DNA of 64,000 bases from Hyphomonadaceae bacterium UKL13-1. Lineage in GTDB: Bacteria; Pseudomonadota; Alphaproteobacteria; Caulobacterales; Aquidulcibacteraceae. Below, piece after piece: positions 26,049 through 35,443 of the stretch (position 1 is the stretch's first letter; every line of letters begins with the position of its first letter). The stretch spans positions 1,942,001 through 2,006,000 of the forward strand of contig CP012156.1 in NCBI GenBank assembly GCA_001602435.1, read 5' to 3'. A program made the translations under genes and the position numbers. The notes below the pieces were generated by a model. It saw only the letters and a list, made by a program, of their open reading frames with translations. It was not told the origin of the DNA and ran no database searches.

Positions 26049-26930
26049 GTGGTCGGGGTTTTTGCTCCCTTCTTTGACTATGAGTTTATGACACGTGCCG
26101 CTTTAGGTGGCGTGGCGCTTGCTTTGGCTGGGGCGCCTTTGGGCGTCTTCCTCGTGATGCGGCGTATGAGCTTGGTTGGCGACGCTGTTGGCCATGCTGT
26201 CCTGCCTGGGGCCGCTGCGGCTGCCCTATTGAGCGGCGGCAGCACTTTACTCACAACCTTGGGCGCAGCCCTGACGGGCACGATGGTCTTTATGACAGCG
26301 GGCCCTGCCAGTCGCGCGCTGCGCTTGCCAGAGGATGCGGGCTTTGCCGTCTTCTACCTGGCAGCTTTGGCCATAGGCGTGATGATCGCCAGCATGGGCG
26401 GCGGGGTGATTGATCTAGACAAACTCTTGTTCGGCGCTGCACTCGCCATCGACAACACCGCGTTAGCGCTGGCGTGCACAGCCGCGATCGTGACGTCGAT
26501 TGGCATGGCCTTGGTGTATCGCCCGCTGCTCATTGACACGCTTGACCCGCAGTTCTTGCGCGCGTCAGGCGGTGCCAAATGGGCAGGCCCCGTGGCGCAA
26601 TCGGTCTTCTTCGGCCTTTTGGCATTGACGACCGTGGCCTCGTTTCACGCGCTTGGGGCTTTGATGAGTATCGGGCTGACCATCTTGCCCGCCATTGCCG
26701 CCCGCTTTTGGGCGAAGAGCGTCCCGTTGATGATCCTCAGTGCCGCAGTGCTCGGTATCATCGGGGTGCTGTCCGGCCTCTTGGTTTCATTCCATCTTGC
26801 AGCCCCAGTGGGGGCAGCCATTGTCTCCTGCTTGGTTGGGCTTGTGTTGGCATCAAGCCTTGTTGGCCCCAATCAATCCCTCTTGACCCGCTCGTTAGGT
26901 AAAGCATCCCTTGCTAATCGCGCGTCGTAA
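26049..26930 (+). CDS. Metal ABC transporter permease (ZnuB-like)
   Basis: 293 residues with about eight to nine hydrophobic helices. The family marks are present: ALAGAPLGVFLVMRRMSLVGDAVGHAVLPG (the coupling-helix region typical of ZnuB/TroC permeases), AIDNTALALACTAAIV and HALGALMSIGLTILPAIAARFW. Start GTG 26049 follows the ATPase stop by 10 bases; aggggt lies upstream. The 3' end overlaps the start of the binding-protein gene by 20 bases. Confidence 0.92.
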   Translation: MVGVFAPFFDYEFMTRAALGGVALALAGAPLGVFLVMRRMSLVGDAVGHAVLPGAAAAALLSGGSTLLTTLGAALTGTMVFMTAGPASRALRLPEDAGFAVFYLAALAIGVMIASMGGGVIDLDKLLFGAALAIDNTALALACTAAIVTSIGMALVYRPLLIDTLDPQFLRASGGAKWAGPVAQSVFFGLLALTTVASFHALGALMSIGLTILPAIAARFWAKSVPLMILSAAVLGIIGVLSGLLVSFHLAAPVGAAIVSCLVGLVLASSLVGPNQSLLTRSLGKASLANRAS

Positions 26931-27813
26931 TCTCTTGGGCCTTGCCGCCACTGGCCTGCTTGCGGCTGCGTGCAAGCCAGCGGCAAAAGTTGTGCCTGCG
27001 GTTTCCAAGCCAAAAGTGTTGGCGACCATGTCGATCTTGGCCGATGTGGCCCAGCAGATCGGTGCACCAGACTTAGAGATCGCTTCCCTGATTGGCCCAG
27101 ACCAATCTGCCCACCACCGAGACCCCACGCCCAGCGAGTTGACGGGCTTTGGCGACATCAGCCTCCTTCTCCACGTTGGCTTTAAATTGGAAGGCTGGAT
27201 TGACCGTCTTCCTGAAAGCACCGGTTACCGCGGCCCAATCATTCAGGCCTCAGACGGCATTGAGCCTATTCTGATCGAAGGCCGCATCCCCGACCCGCAT
27301 ACTTGGCAGAGCTTTGCTGGTCTGCGCAGCTACGCTGAGACGATTGCCAAGGCCTATATCAAGATTTGGCCCAATCTCGCGCCTGATTTTGAGATGCGAT
27401 TGAAAGCTTATCTGGGCGCGCTAGAAACTGCGCAAAAAGCTGCGGTAGCCTTACTTGCACCCGTGCGCCAAGGCCGCCGCCTGATCATCGTGCCGCACAA
27501 TTCATTCCGCTACTTGGGCCGAGAGTTCGGGCTAGAGTTTCGAGGCGTCTCGTCCCTGTCCACGGGCGCTCAACCCTCTGCCAAAGCGCTCGCTGACCTT
27601 CTCGACGAGATTAAAGGGGCAGAGGGTGCGGCCTGTTTCATCGAAACCGAAGCTGACCAACGCTTGATGGCGCAGATTGCCGCTGAGAGTGGCGCAAAGC
27701 TGGGCGGAAGGCTCTACGCAGACTCGCTGTCAAAGCTGGACGGCCCTGCAGGAACCAGCATTAAGATGCTGGCCTATAATGTCGAAACCATCGCCAAGGC
27801 ACTCACGGCTTAG
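26911..27813 (+). CDS. Metal ABC transporter substrate-binding lipoprotein (ZnuA/TroA-like)
   Basis: 300 residues. Begins at TTG 26911 inside the permease gene. The N-terminus RRNLLGLAATGLLAAAC ends in a lipobox with Cys about 21, so the mature protein is membrane-anchored in the periplasm. Cluster-9 metal ligands are visible: His in SAHHRDPTPSE, His in DPHTWQSF, His in VPHNSFRYLG, and an acidic ligand near GGRLYADSLS. There is no His-rich loop, which many zinc-specific ZnuA proteins have, so manganese or mixed specificity is possible. Confidence 0.9.
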   Translation: MLIARRNLLGLAATGLLAAACKPAAKVVPAVSKPKVLATMSILADVAQQIGAPDLEIASLIGPDQSAHHRDPTPSELTGFGDISLLLHVGFKLEGWIDRLPESTGYRGPIIQASDGIEPILIEGRIPDPHTWQSFAGLRSYAETIAKAYIKIWPNLAPDFEMRLKAYLGALETAQKAAVALLAPVRQGRRLIIVPHNSFRYLGREFGLEFRGVSSLSTGAQPSAKALADLLDEIKGAEGAACFIETEADQRLMAQIAAESGAKLGGRLYADSLSKLDGPAGTSIKMLAYNVETIAKALTA

Positions 27814-27816
27814 CGC

Positions 27817-28656
27817 TTAGAGGCCTGGGTCAAAAGTCGCGACATCAAAAACATGATCCATGCTGTCGGCCGGGTTTTCACAACAAGGCCCACCGACTGG
27901 ACGTGCAGGGATGCCCGCCACCGTGCAGCCTGCTGCCACTTCGTGGAGGACTACTGAGCCTGAGGCGACCCGCGCGCCCTCGCCCACTTTGATATTCCCG
28001 AGAATTTTGGCCCCTGCCCCGATCAATACGCCGGCACCAATCTTAGGATGGCGGTCACCACCTTCTTTGCCGGTGCCGCCCAAAGTGACATTATGCAGCA
28101 TTGAGACATTGTCGCCGACCACAGCTGTTTCGCCGATCACAATGCCAGTTGCGTGGTCCATGAAAATCCCTTCGCCCAAGCGGGCGGCGGGGTGGATATC
28201 GACTTGGAACAGTTCAGCCACCCGACTTTGCAGATGGAAGGCCATCATTTCCCGCCCTGTCTTCCAGAGGTGATGGGCGACGCGGTGGGCCTGCAGAGCC
28301 GCGAACCCCTTGTAATAGAGGAAGGGTTGCAAATAGGTACGGCACGCAGGATCGCGCACCTTGATCACACGCACGTCAGCTTGCGCGCTGCGAACAATCG
28401 CAGGATCTTCCTTGAAGGCCTGCATACAGACTTCGCGCATCTGCAGCGCGTTCATATCCGCCCCGCCCAACTTTTGGGCTAAGAGATAGGCCAACGCATC
28501 GTCGAAACTTGTGTGATTGAGGATGGTGGCGTTTAAAAGGCTCGCCAATAGCGGTTCTTCGGCGGCGGCTGTGGCCGCTTCAATGCGCAAATGGGTCCAG
28601 ACGTTGGTTAAACCAGCGGCCATGCCGCCGACAAGTTCTAAGCTTGCACCTGCCAT
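27817..28656 (-). CDS. cysE: Serine O-acetyltransferase
   Basis: 279 residues. Acetylates serine, the first step to cysteine. N-terminal helical domain (NATILNHTSFDDALAYLLAQKLGG), then left-handed beta-helix hexapeptide repeats: VDIHPAARLGEGIFMDHATGIVIGETAVVGDNVSMLHNVTLGGTG with the catalytic His pair region, and a C-terminal tail with two adjacent Cys (GGPCCENPAD). ATG 28656 has ggagag six bases upstream and starts two bases before the end of the NUDIX gene. Confidence 0.95.
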   Translation of the reverse strand: MAGASLELVGGMAAGLTNVWTHLRIEAATAAAEEPLLASLLNATILNHTSFDDALAYLLAQKLGGADMNALQMREVCMQAFKEDPAIVRSAQADVRVIKVRDPACRTYLQPFLYYKGFAALQAHRVAHHLWKTGREMMAFHLQSRVAELFQVDIHPAARLGEGIFMDHATGIVIGETAVVGDNVSMLHNVTLGGTGKEGGDRHPKIGAGVLIGAGAKILGNIKVGEGARVASGSVVLHEVAAGCTVAGIPARPVGGPCCENPADSMDHVFDVATFDPGL

Positions 28657-28658
28657 TT

Positions 28659-29258
28659 TCACTCTCCGTCTGGGTGGGCTAACATCTTCTGGGTCAGCGC
28701 AGCGGGCAATTGGTTCGTTTGTGCTAAATGGTAAGTCCGATAGACGGTTGCAACCGTCAAGGCGTCACGAATTTTTCCAGCTTCGACTTCAGCCAACAAT
28801 TGGGTGAAATGAAGCTGCTTTATGGTCAATACCTCAGTTCCCTCCGGCGCCAAGTTGCCGCGTGATAATCCATACGCGACAAAGCACGTGGCGGTTTCAT
28901 CGCAGACTGAGTTCGACAGATCCATTTCAAGGACCTTGACTAAGGTCTCCGCACGGACGCCAACTTCCTCTTCCAATTCGCGACGAGCGCCTGCTTCGAT
29001 ATCTTCTTCATAGGGCACCCCGCCTTCTGGCATCTCCCACGACCACGCTTCTACCGGTCTGCGAAACTGTCCCACCATCCAGACATGACCAGTCTCATCG
29101 ATTGGCAAAACCCCAACGGCGCGATTTGCAAAACGGACGATGCCATAGATACCGGGCCTCCCATCGGGGCGCAGCACATCTTGATGCTCCACGGTGATCC
29201 ATGGATTCTGGTAAGCAATATGGGCAGAAAGGATCTGGAAGGGATCAGTCTCAGACAT
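28659..29258 (-). CDS. NUDIX hydrolase (ADP-ribose pyrophosphatase-like)
   Basis: 199 residues. Complete Nudix box GGVPYEEDIEAGARRELEEEVGV near residues 85-107 (GX5EX7REUXEEXGU). The surrounding pattern (NPWITVEHQDVLRPDGRPGIYGIVRF at the start, FRRPVEAWSWEMPEGG before the box) is that of ADP-ribose/nucleoside diphosphate-sugar hydrolases. ATG 29258 (MSETDPFQIL) is preferred to a frame open to 29327. Upstream of and coupled to cysE. Confidence 0.9.
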   Translation of the reverse strand: MSETDPFQILSAHIAYQNPWITVEHQDVLRPDGRPGIYGIVRFANRAVGVLPIDETGHVWMVGQFRRPVEAWSWEMPEGGVPYEEDIEAGARRELEEEVGVRAETLVKVLEMDLSNSVCDETATCFVAYGLSRGNLAPEGTEVLTIKQLHFTQLLAEVEAGKIRDALTVATVYRTYHLAQTNQLPAALTQKMLAHPDGE

Positions 29259-29320
29259 GAAGCAAAAAAACTTTCGAAGGGCGGTGCAAACGGCTCCACT
29301 ATGCCTTATGTCTGAAAGCA

Positions 29321-29959
29321 ATGACAATTACACCACGCACCCTCCCGCCCCCACCCGTCGAAAATGACCTTTTGCCTGAGCCAAGCCCAGACGCAGCCTT
29401 TCTGGCGCGACTGGCGTTGCGCCGATCGACGAAGGTGGCGCATCTGACCTCGCCGGGTCCAGAGGGCGAGACGTTAGACGCAATCCTGCGTCTCGGCGCC
29501 CGCGTGCCCGATCATGGCAAGCTTGGACCGTGGCGTTTCATCATCCTGTCTGGCGACAATCGCCACGCCTTTGGGAAGAAGATCGCGGCGCTTTTATCCG
29601 GCCGTGGTCAAGTGAAGGATGCAGAGCGTCTCGCCCAGGAAGAAGGCCGATTTTTGCGTGCGCCAGTCGTCGTGGCAATTGTGTTTTCGCCCGTTGAAAG
29701 TCCAAAGGTTCCAGAGTGGGAGCAAGTCCTGTCTGCCGGGGCGGTCTGTTACAATCTGCTTCTGGCGGCCAATGGCTTTGGCTATGGCGGTTGTTGGTTG
29801 AGCGAATGGGTCGCCTATGACCGAGAAGCTTTGGCCCTCTTGGGGCTGTCACCGCAGGAAAAGCTGGCGGGCTTGGTCTATCTGGGCACGCCAACCGAAG
29901 CACCGATGGAGCGGCCACGCCCGACAGCTGCCTCACGCGTTACGTACTGGCAGCCCTAG
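29321..29959 (+). CDS. Nitroreductase-family flavoprotein
   Basis: 212 residues. FMN/NAD(P)H-dependent reductase fold: RLALRRSTKVAHL at the N-terminus, ILRLGARVPDHGKLGPWRFIIL, and the FMN-site segment AVCYNLLLAANGFGYGGCWLSEW. The compact size resembles YdjA-type members. Physiological substrate unknown. The gene is divergent from the NUDIX gene and convergent with the AsmA-like gene, 9 bases away. Confidence 0.9.
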   Translation: MTITPRTLPPPPVENDLLPEPSPDAAFLARLALRRSTKVAHLTSPGPEGETLDAILRLGARVPDHGKLGPWRFIILSGDNRHAFGKKIAALLSGRGQVKDAERLAQEEGRFLRAPVVVAIVFSPVESPKVPEWEQVLSAGAVCYNLLLAANGFGYGGCWLSEWVAYDREALALLGLSPQEKLAGLVYLGTPTEAPMERPRPTAASRVTYWQP

Positions 29960-29968
29960 GCTTTAAAA

Positions 29969-32900
29969 TCAACTTTGAGGCGTTGCTTCGGCGTCTGTTC
30001 CGCTCACAGGTTCAGGTGGCGGTGGCACGACACTTGGAATGGCCGGTTTCTTCAGTCGCGGCGGCGGTTCCAAGGGTGCTTGGCTTTCGAACAATTTCCG
30101 CAAGAAGCCAGGTGCCAAGGCTGAAATCGGATTGGTGCGCAGTTTTGGGTTTGCTAAACTGCCTTGTGCAGTAAAGGTCATGCCTACCAGACCTTCATCC
30201 TGCCCGCCGCCCAATAGGCTACCAAACAACGGCATTTCGCCCAAGGCGCGGTTCAGACCGCCCGGTGTCGCAACACCGCGTATGTCCAATTTTCCGTCTT
30301 CAAGATCGACATAGCCAGACGCCTTAACCGTATAGGCCGCACCATCGGCCTTGCCGTCGCGCAGCGCGATGATGCCGCCATTCACCGTCATCGGCAAACG
30401 TACCAAGTCAAACAAGATTGGGCTTTGTTTTGCGGGGGTGTAGGAGACACCTTTAACTTCCACCATCAACGTGCCCGCGCTGTCAGCGCCGACAACTGGC
30501 AATTCGCCTTCAATTGTGCCTGTCCCACCGGTTAAGGGCGCACCGGGGTAGATCAGGCCTGCAAAGAAGCCAGCGTCAGACAAGTTGCCCACAATCGTCC
30601 GGCGACCATCTTGTTGCTGGCTCATCGCGACGCGCGTTTGCCCGGCAGGCGAGCTTCCCGTCATGGTCAGGGAGCGCCAGCCGTCCTGATCGCGCAAAAA
30701 GCTTGCCTCAACATTGTCCAAAGCCGCCGATTGCCCCGTCGCAAGCCGTTTGATCGAAGCCGATAAATTGAGAGGGCGATCCAACAAATCGACGGTCCGC
30801 TCCGTCACGTCGCGTTTGATCAAAAACGGACTTAAATCAAGATAATCGCCCTTGGCGTTGACATTTAACCCGTTGGAATCTTCAACAATGCGCAAGGCCA
30901 AATCCGCCGCGCGCGCGATGGCGATGCGGGAAAAATCCGCACCAATCAGATCCAGCTTCTCGGAGAAAACCAGATCACCACGAACATCTGCCCCTTTTGC
31001 GTTAAAGGTCAGCTGATTGGCTTCCCAACCGCCGGCATCGCGCATCGTAATGTGAGCCGTGGCTTGGCCTGCTTCCCCTTCTGGTTTGGTCCAGAGTGAG
31101 CCGGGCAACACCATCGTAGCCAAGTTAAAGTCGGCGTCTAAATCCGCACCGATCAGCTTGCTGCCTTTGGATTGCGCATCGAGTTTCAGCCGCACCGGAC
31201 CGGTCGCATAGGCCGTCACGTCCACGCCGATTTGGATCAAGCTTGCCAAATCCACCATGCCGTCAGCCACCAGCCAGGTGCCGGGCTTTGGCGCTGTTTC
31301 GGGTTCTGATACCCAAGTAAAATCAAACGGATTGCCTGCAATCCAAGCCTGACCCTTCACATCCACTCGGCCATTATCAATGTCCAATTGAACGGTGCCA
31401 TCATTGGCCTCTAAGCCTGCAAAGGCGTTTTGCAAACTGGCTTGCTCAAACTGTCCGCGCGCGCGCACCTTGACCGCGTCTTGTTGCAGCCGATCCGATA
31501 ATGGCAAGCTTAAGTCCAATTCCAAATTGCCTTCGCCGTCCAATCTAGCGGGATCGAACTGCGCCTTTGAGAGCAGGCGCAAAGGCTCGCGGTCGGCTTC
31601 CTGCGCCATCAAGGCCACAGAACCCGACACCTTGGCATGCACCACACCTTCTGAATTCTTGGGCTGGAACTTCGGGATCGCAAAGGAAGAGTCAGAGAGG
31701 GTTAGCTCCCCCAATTTTCCGCCATCAATGTCCACATGGAAGCTATTGCCAGTGAGACGGGCGCGACCTGACACGTCGGTCAAAGCCGTCATTTGTGGCA
31801 GATATTGTACGGTCGCGTCGCGGATATCAAAGTCCAAAGCAATCATGTCCGGCCCACCTGGCTGGCCCTTCAACAAGCCTGCTGGGATCCGCAGCACCAA
31901 GCGATCTGTTTCGCCAATACCTTCTTTGACCACATTGGCGATGGCGGTGCGCGTCTCGGGTAAGAAGCTCTTGGGCCACCCTGCCAGCAGGGATTCGACA
32001 TCAATCTCGCCATCGATATCGGCATCCAGATTGACCATAGCAGAGCCGCGCCGTGCGAGCGCAACCTCTACCCCGCCTTGAACGGCGATACCGCGATGGT
32101 TTAATTGGACGGCTGACAACCGAACGCCGCGCGGTAAGATATCGCCCACCATGTCCACGTCTGTTGCCACAAACGGTCGCGACAATTGGTTAGGGTTTGT
32201 TAGGGTCAAAGTCGGCGTCTTGAGCCACGCTTCCGTCAAGCCTTCTGAGCTCAACTTACCTGCGAGCGCCACAGATCCAGTGGCAATCGAAACAACCGGA
32301 TTGTTGAAAGCAAAACTATCCGCCGAGAAGCTTGTGAGGTCAAAAACCCCATCCTTGGTTCGTGTGGCTTCAACAGCAAGATTGGCCCCTGCAAGCCCCA
32401 GACCACGCATGCCAGACTGGCTGGTCGTCATGGAACCGACGCGCGCAACAATCTGGCCAGAACCGGCGGAATCCGTGCCGCTCCATTGAAGGGCCAAGCC
32501 ACGCCCATTGGTTTGGGGGATTATAAGCCCGCGGCCTGACAAGTTTAGACTGGCGAGATTGGCTTGTGCATTCCAAGGGCTGCTGGCCGATGCGCGATCC
32601 AGCGTCACATCAACGCCCGCTCCACCGCCAAATGTACCCTGCCGATCGCCCAATGAGAAGCGAGCAGACTTTGCCGTAACGTTGACTTTGCCACCAGCAA
32701 AAATACCAAGCGGTTCACCTTTGCCTTGAGTGCCACGGGGCCCACTGGTCAGGATTTTGATCTCTGCGTCCAAGAGTTTCGCGCTTGTTGAATTTGGATG
32801 CGACAAGCCAAATCCTTGCGCAACAAGATCCGCAGAAATCAGGTGCATATCTTCGGAAACTAAGACCTTACCGCTCGCCCCTTCGCCTTCAACGCCACCC

Positions 32901-34228
32901 GCATTTGGCGCGTCTAAGGAAAAGGACTTCGCCGCAAATTCTAAGCGGCGCTGCCCCGCAATAGCGGGGTAGAATTGACCACTTACACCTGTCGCTTGGA
33001 TCCGGTCACTGACAACATCGAGGCGGTCTAAACGGATAATGCCGGTGCTTTCTGCCCAAGCGCCTGTGCCTTCAGCCCGCTCGACCGCCACGCCTCCGGC
33101 ACGTCCGCGTCCAAGCCGTAATGTGCCTTGGACGGATATCGGACTGCCCTCGGGTGTCAAATAGACCATAGCGCGGCCACTCAAAGGGCTGGTCCAACTG
33201 GCGAGTTGTTCCAAACTCTGCCCACGCAGACTAAGCGGCAGTTGGGCAAAGCGCATGTCTTGCAGTTGCGCCACCAGAGCCAGCGCACCGTCTTCTGCTG
33301 GCGGCGCCGCAATTGCCACATTCATGCTCGAGTTAGACTTCTCAATCTTACCAGAGGCTTGCAAAGTAATGATGCCCGCGGCACTGCGGAACAGGCCGGC
33401 GCGCGCGCGCTCTAGTATCAGCCGCTGGCCGCTGTCTGGATCGATCATTTGTAACCGGGCGTCGGTCAGCACGACTTGGGCCACACGCCCTGCTTGACCC
33501 TTGGGGTCAAGGGCTTTGCGGGTTGCCTTCAATATCCGCGCGAGGCCGCCATCTTCGCCTTTGATACGCGGCAGCGCCAATACTTCTTCTGCCGAGCCAA
33601 ACCCGAAGGCGGTGCGGCCCTGTTTGTCGACCACCAAAACGGCCTCAACGCCAGACAAGCGGGCCTGCTTAACTACAGCCCGACCAATTAGGAGCGACGG
33701 CGCATCGAGCGTTAGATCCACTTTCCCCAGACGCAAAGGCGAAGTTCTCTGGTCCGTTCTGGCTGTGATTTGGCTCGCTAAAACCACAAAGTCGCGCGCC
33801 TGCTGGTCCCAGCCTAACCGAAGAGACCCAATCTTGGTTTGCCCGCCGACGAGACGGCTGAGCGAGTCTTCGACAAAGGGAGTCGTGGCTGAGATGGAAA
33901 CTGTGCCAATCGACAAGCGCCACGCCAGATAGCCCGCAAACAAACCCGAAAGCGCCAGAGCCACCGTCGCGCTTTCCATCCAAAAACGGGAATGACGGGT
34001 TTGGCTTAACGGCTTTTTTGTCCGCTTCGCGACGACAGTCCCGCTTGGTGTTTCTTCAAACTCTGGCGCGATCTGCTTTGCACGTTTCTTGTCACGTGAT
34101 TGCCGCACTTTTGTGGAAGAAGCCTCTTGGCCGCGAGGTGGCCCTTCCGCTGCTTGCAAGCCAGCGGCCTCAGGCTTATCTGCCTGAACACGGCGCTTTC
34201 GGCGCGAACGGATCGGATTTAGCACCAT
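29969..34228 (-). CDS. Giant AsmA-like/YhdP-type envelope protein
   Basis: 1419 residues. A basic N-terminal stretch (about 1-80, many Arg/Lys) precedes one membrane helix (about 85-107: ESATVALALSGLFAGYLAWRLS). The rest is a long beta-rich periplasmic body with repeated 'xLxVxGxxxL' strands and the C-terminal segment PLFGSLLGGGQDEGLVGMTF, typical of AsmA/YhdP inner-membrane proteins that bridge to the outer membrane and move phospholipids. The C-terminus is Pro-rich. Start ATG 34228 shares two bases with the divergent bcp start (CATG at 34226-34229) and lacks a ribosome site, so an internal start at Met84, just before the helix, is possible. Confidence 0.88.
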   Translation of the reverse strand: MVLNPIRSRRKRRVQADKPEAAGLQAAEGPPRGQEASSTKVRQSRDKKRAKQIAPEFEETPSGTVVAKRTKKPLSQTRHSRFWMESATVALALSGLFAGYLAWRLSIGTVSISATTPFVEDSLSRLVGGQTKIGSLRLGWDQQARDFVVLASQITARTDQRTSPLRLGKVDLTLDAPSLLIGRAVVKQARLSGVEAVLVVDKQGRTAFGFGSAEEVLALPRIKGEDGGLARILKATRKALDPKGQAGRVAQVVLTDARLQMIDPDSGQRLILERARAGLFRSAAGIITLQASGKIEKSNSSMNVAIAAPPAEDGALALVAQLQDMRFAQLPLSLRGQSLEQLASWTSPLSGRAMVYLTPEGSPISVQGTLRLGRGRAGGVAVERAEGTGAWAESTGIIRLDRLDVVSDRIQATGVSGQFYPAIAGQRRLEFAAKSFSLDAPNAGGVEGEGASGKVLVSEDMHLISADLVAQGFGLSHPNSTSAKLLDAEIKILTSGPRGTQGKGEPLGIFAGGKVNVTAKSARFSLGDRQGTFGGGAGVDVTLDRASASSPWNAQANLASLNLSGRGLIIPQTNGRGLALQWSGTDSAGSGQIVARVGSMTTSQSGMRGLGLAGANLAVEATRTKDGVFDLTSFSADSFAFNNPVVSIATGSVALAGKLSSEGLTEAWLKTPTLTLTNPNQLSRPFVATDVDMVGDILPRGVRLSAVQLNHRGIAVQGGVEVALARRGSAMVNLDADIDGEIDVESLLAGWPKSFLPETRTAIANVVKEGIGETDRLVLRIPAGLLKGQPGGPDMIALDFDIRDATVQYLPQMTALTDVSGRARLTGNSFHVDIDGGKLGELTLSDSSFAIPKFQPKNSEGVVHAKVSGSVALMAQEADREPLRLLSKAQFDPARLDGEGNLELDLSLPLSDRLQQDAVKVRARGQFEQASLQNAFAGLEANDGTVQLDIDNGRVDVKGQAWIAGNPFDFTWVSEPETAPKPGTWLVADGMVDLASLIQIGVDVTAYATGPVRLKLDAQSKGSKLIGADLDADFNLATMVLPGSLWTKPEGEAGQATAHITMRDAGGWEANQLTFNAKGADVRGDLVFSEKLDLIGADFSRIAIARAADLALRIVEDSNGLNVNAKGDYLDLSPFLIKRDVTERTVDLLDRPLNLSASIKRLATGQSAALDNVEASFLRDQDGWRSLTMTGSSPAGQTRVAMSQQQDGRRTIVGNLSDAGFFAGLIYPGAPLTGGTGTIEGELPVVGADSAGTLMVEVKGVSYTPAKQSPILFDLVRLPMTVNGGIIALRDGKADGAAYTVKASGYVDLEDGKLDIRGVATPGGLNRALGEMPLFGSLLGGGQDEGLVGMTFTAQGSLANPKLRTNPISALAPGFLRKLFESQAPLEPPPRLKKPAIPSVVPPPPEPVSGTDAEATPQS

Positions 34229-34697
34229 GAGCGAAATTGCAATTGGCCAACAGGCCCCTGACTTTGAAATGCCGACAGACGGCGGCGCAACCGTGGCCTT
34301 GTCTGGTTTGAAAGGAAAGAGCGTTGTCCTGTATTTTTATCCAAAAGACGACACCTCGGGCTGCACAAGCCAAGCAATTGCCTTCACCGAGAACATAGAC
34401 AAGTTTCGTGCCCTTTCGTGCGAAGTCATTGGAGTCTCCAAGGATAAAGTCGCTAGCCACGACAAGTTTAAGGCAAAGTATGACTTAGATGTGACCTTAG
34501 CATCAGATTTTGGCACAGAGATATGTGAAGCCTATGGCGTCTGGGTTGAAAAGAGCATGTATGGTCGCAAATATTTCGGGATCGAACGCGCAACCTTCCT
34601 GATTGATAAAAATGGAACGATCGTAAACATCTGGCGGAAAGTAAAAGTTCCCGGTCATGATGAAGCTGTTCTAAAGGCAGTGCAAGAATTGGTGTAA
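34227..34697 (+). CDS. bcp: Thioredoxin-dependent peroxiredoxin (BCP/PrxQ type)
   Basis: 156 residues. Reduces hydroperoxides. The peroxidatic site reads YPKDDTSGCTSQAIAF with Cys about 47; the usual Pro before Gly-Cys is Ser, and the second (resolving) cysteine five residues later is Ala, so it is a one-Cys form. One other Cys occurs in the central region (LSCEVIG). The C-terminal VKVPGHDEAVLKAV is normal. It starts at ATG 34227, overlapping the divergent AsmA-like start by two bases, with only a weak ribosome site (gga). Confidence 0.93.
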   Translation: MSEIAIGQQAPDFEMPTDGGATVALSGLKGKSVVLYFYPKDDTSGCTSQAIAFTENIDKFRALSCEVIGVSKDKVASHDKFKAKYDLDVTLASDFGTEICEAYGVWVEKSMYGRKYFGIERATFLIDKNGTIVNIWRKVKVPGHDEAVLKAVQELV

Positions 34698-34796
34698 TTC
34701 CTAAGGGAATACACACCAAACAGGATTTCGGGTGTTGCGTGACACTCCGGCATGCGTAACAAGGGCGCGAGATCGCCAATCTAAGGGAAGAAAACG

Positions 34797-35420
34797 ATGG
34801 CCTTTTGGAATGCTAAATCCAAAGAATCCTATGTTGAAACGGAAACCGTTGCTGTGCCTGCACCACGGAATGACCCCCCGGCGATCGCCGTTGTGGCACC
34901 AAGCCCAAAGCCTGCCGCGTCAGTGGTGGCAGCTGGCGCAGTCGTCAGCGGCTCGCTCTCCTCACCCGGTGACGTGCATATCGAAGGCATCGTAATTGGT
35001 GACGTACGTTGCGACACTTTGGTTGTGGGCAAGAATGGCGAAGTTAAGGGCAATGTGATCAGCGAAATCGCGACCATCCGCGGCCGGGTTTCCGGCGATG
35101 TACGGGCGCGCATGATCCAATTGGCAACCTCTGGCTCTATCGATGGCGATTTGACCCATGCGATATTGATCATCGAAGAGGGTGGTCAATTTGAAGGTCG
35201 TTCCAAGCGCTCGGCAGACCCCCTCGCCGGTCCGTCGATTGAAACAACCCATATCGAGGAAAAAGCCACCGCAGAACGGCCAGCTAAAAAAGCAAAGGCA
35301 CCTGCGGCAAAAGCCCAAACGTCTGCTGCATCCGAAACAAAAGCACCCGTCGCTAATGAAGAAGCCCCGCGCTCTAGCCTGGCGGATGCTTTGGGCGATG
35401 CCTTTGCGGTGAATGCCTAA
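34797..35420 (+). CDS. Bactofilin
   Basis: 207 residues. Central bactofilin (DUF583) domain about 46-135: SVVAAGAVVSGSLSSPGDVHIEGIVIGDV, VVGKNGEVKGNVISEIATIRGRVSGDVRAR and SGSIDGDLTHAILIIEEGGQFEGRSKR form the right-handed beta-helix with short repeating strands. The tails are disordered; the C-terminal one is Ala/Lys-rich. Bactofilins polymerise on the inner membrane and organise stalks, cell shape or chromosome partition. Ribosome site gggaag lies upstream of ATG 34797. Confidence 0.95.
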   Translation: MAFWNAKSKESYVETETVAVPAPRNDPPAIAVVAPSPKPAASVVAAGAVVSGSLSSPGDVHIEGIVIGDVRCDTLVVGKNGEVKGNVISEIATIRGRVSGDVRARMIQLATSGSIDGDLTHAILIIEEGGQFEGRSKRSADPLAGPSIETTHIEEKATAERPAKKAKAPAAKAQTSAASETKAPVANEEAPRSSLADALGDAFAVNA

Positions 35421-35443
35421 TTCTTGAAGCGGAACGCAAAGGC

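Noticed and set aside
34700..34796. Spacer between bcp and bactofilin considered as a terminator
   Set aside because: Only short, imperfect stems without a T tract are visible.
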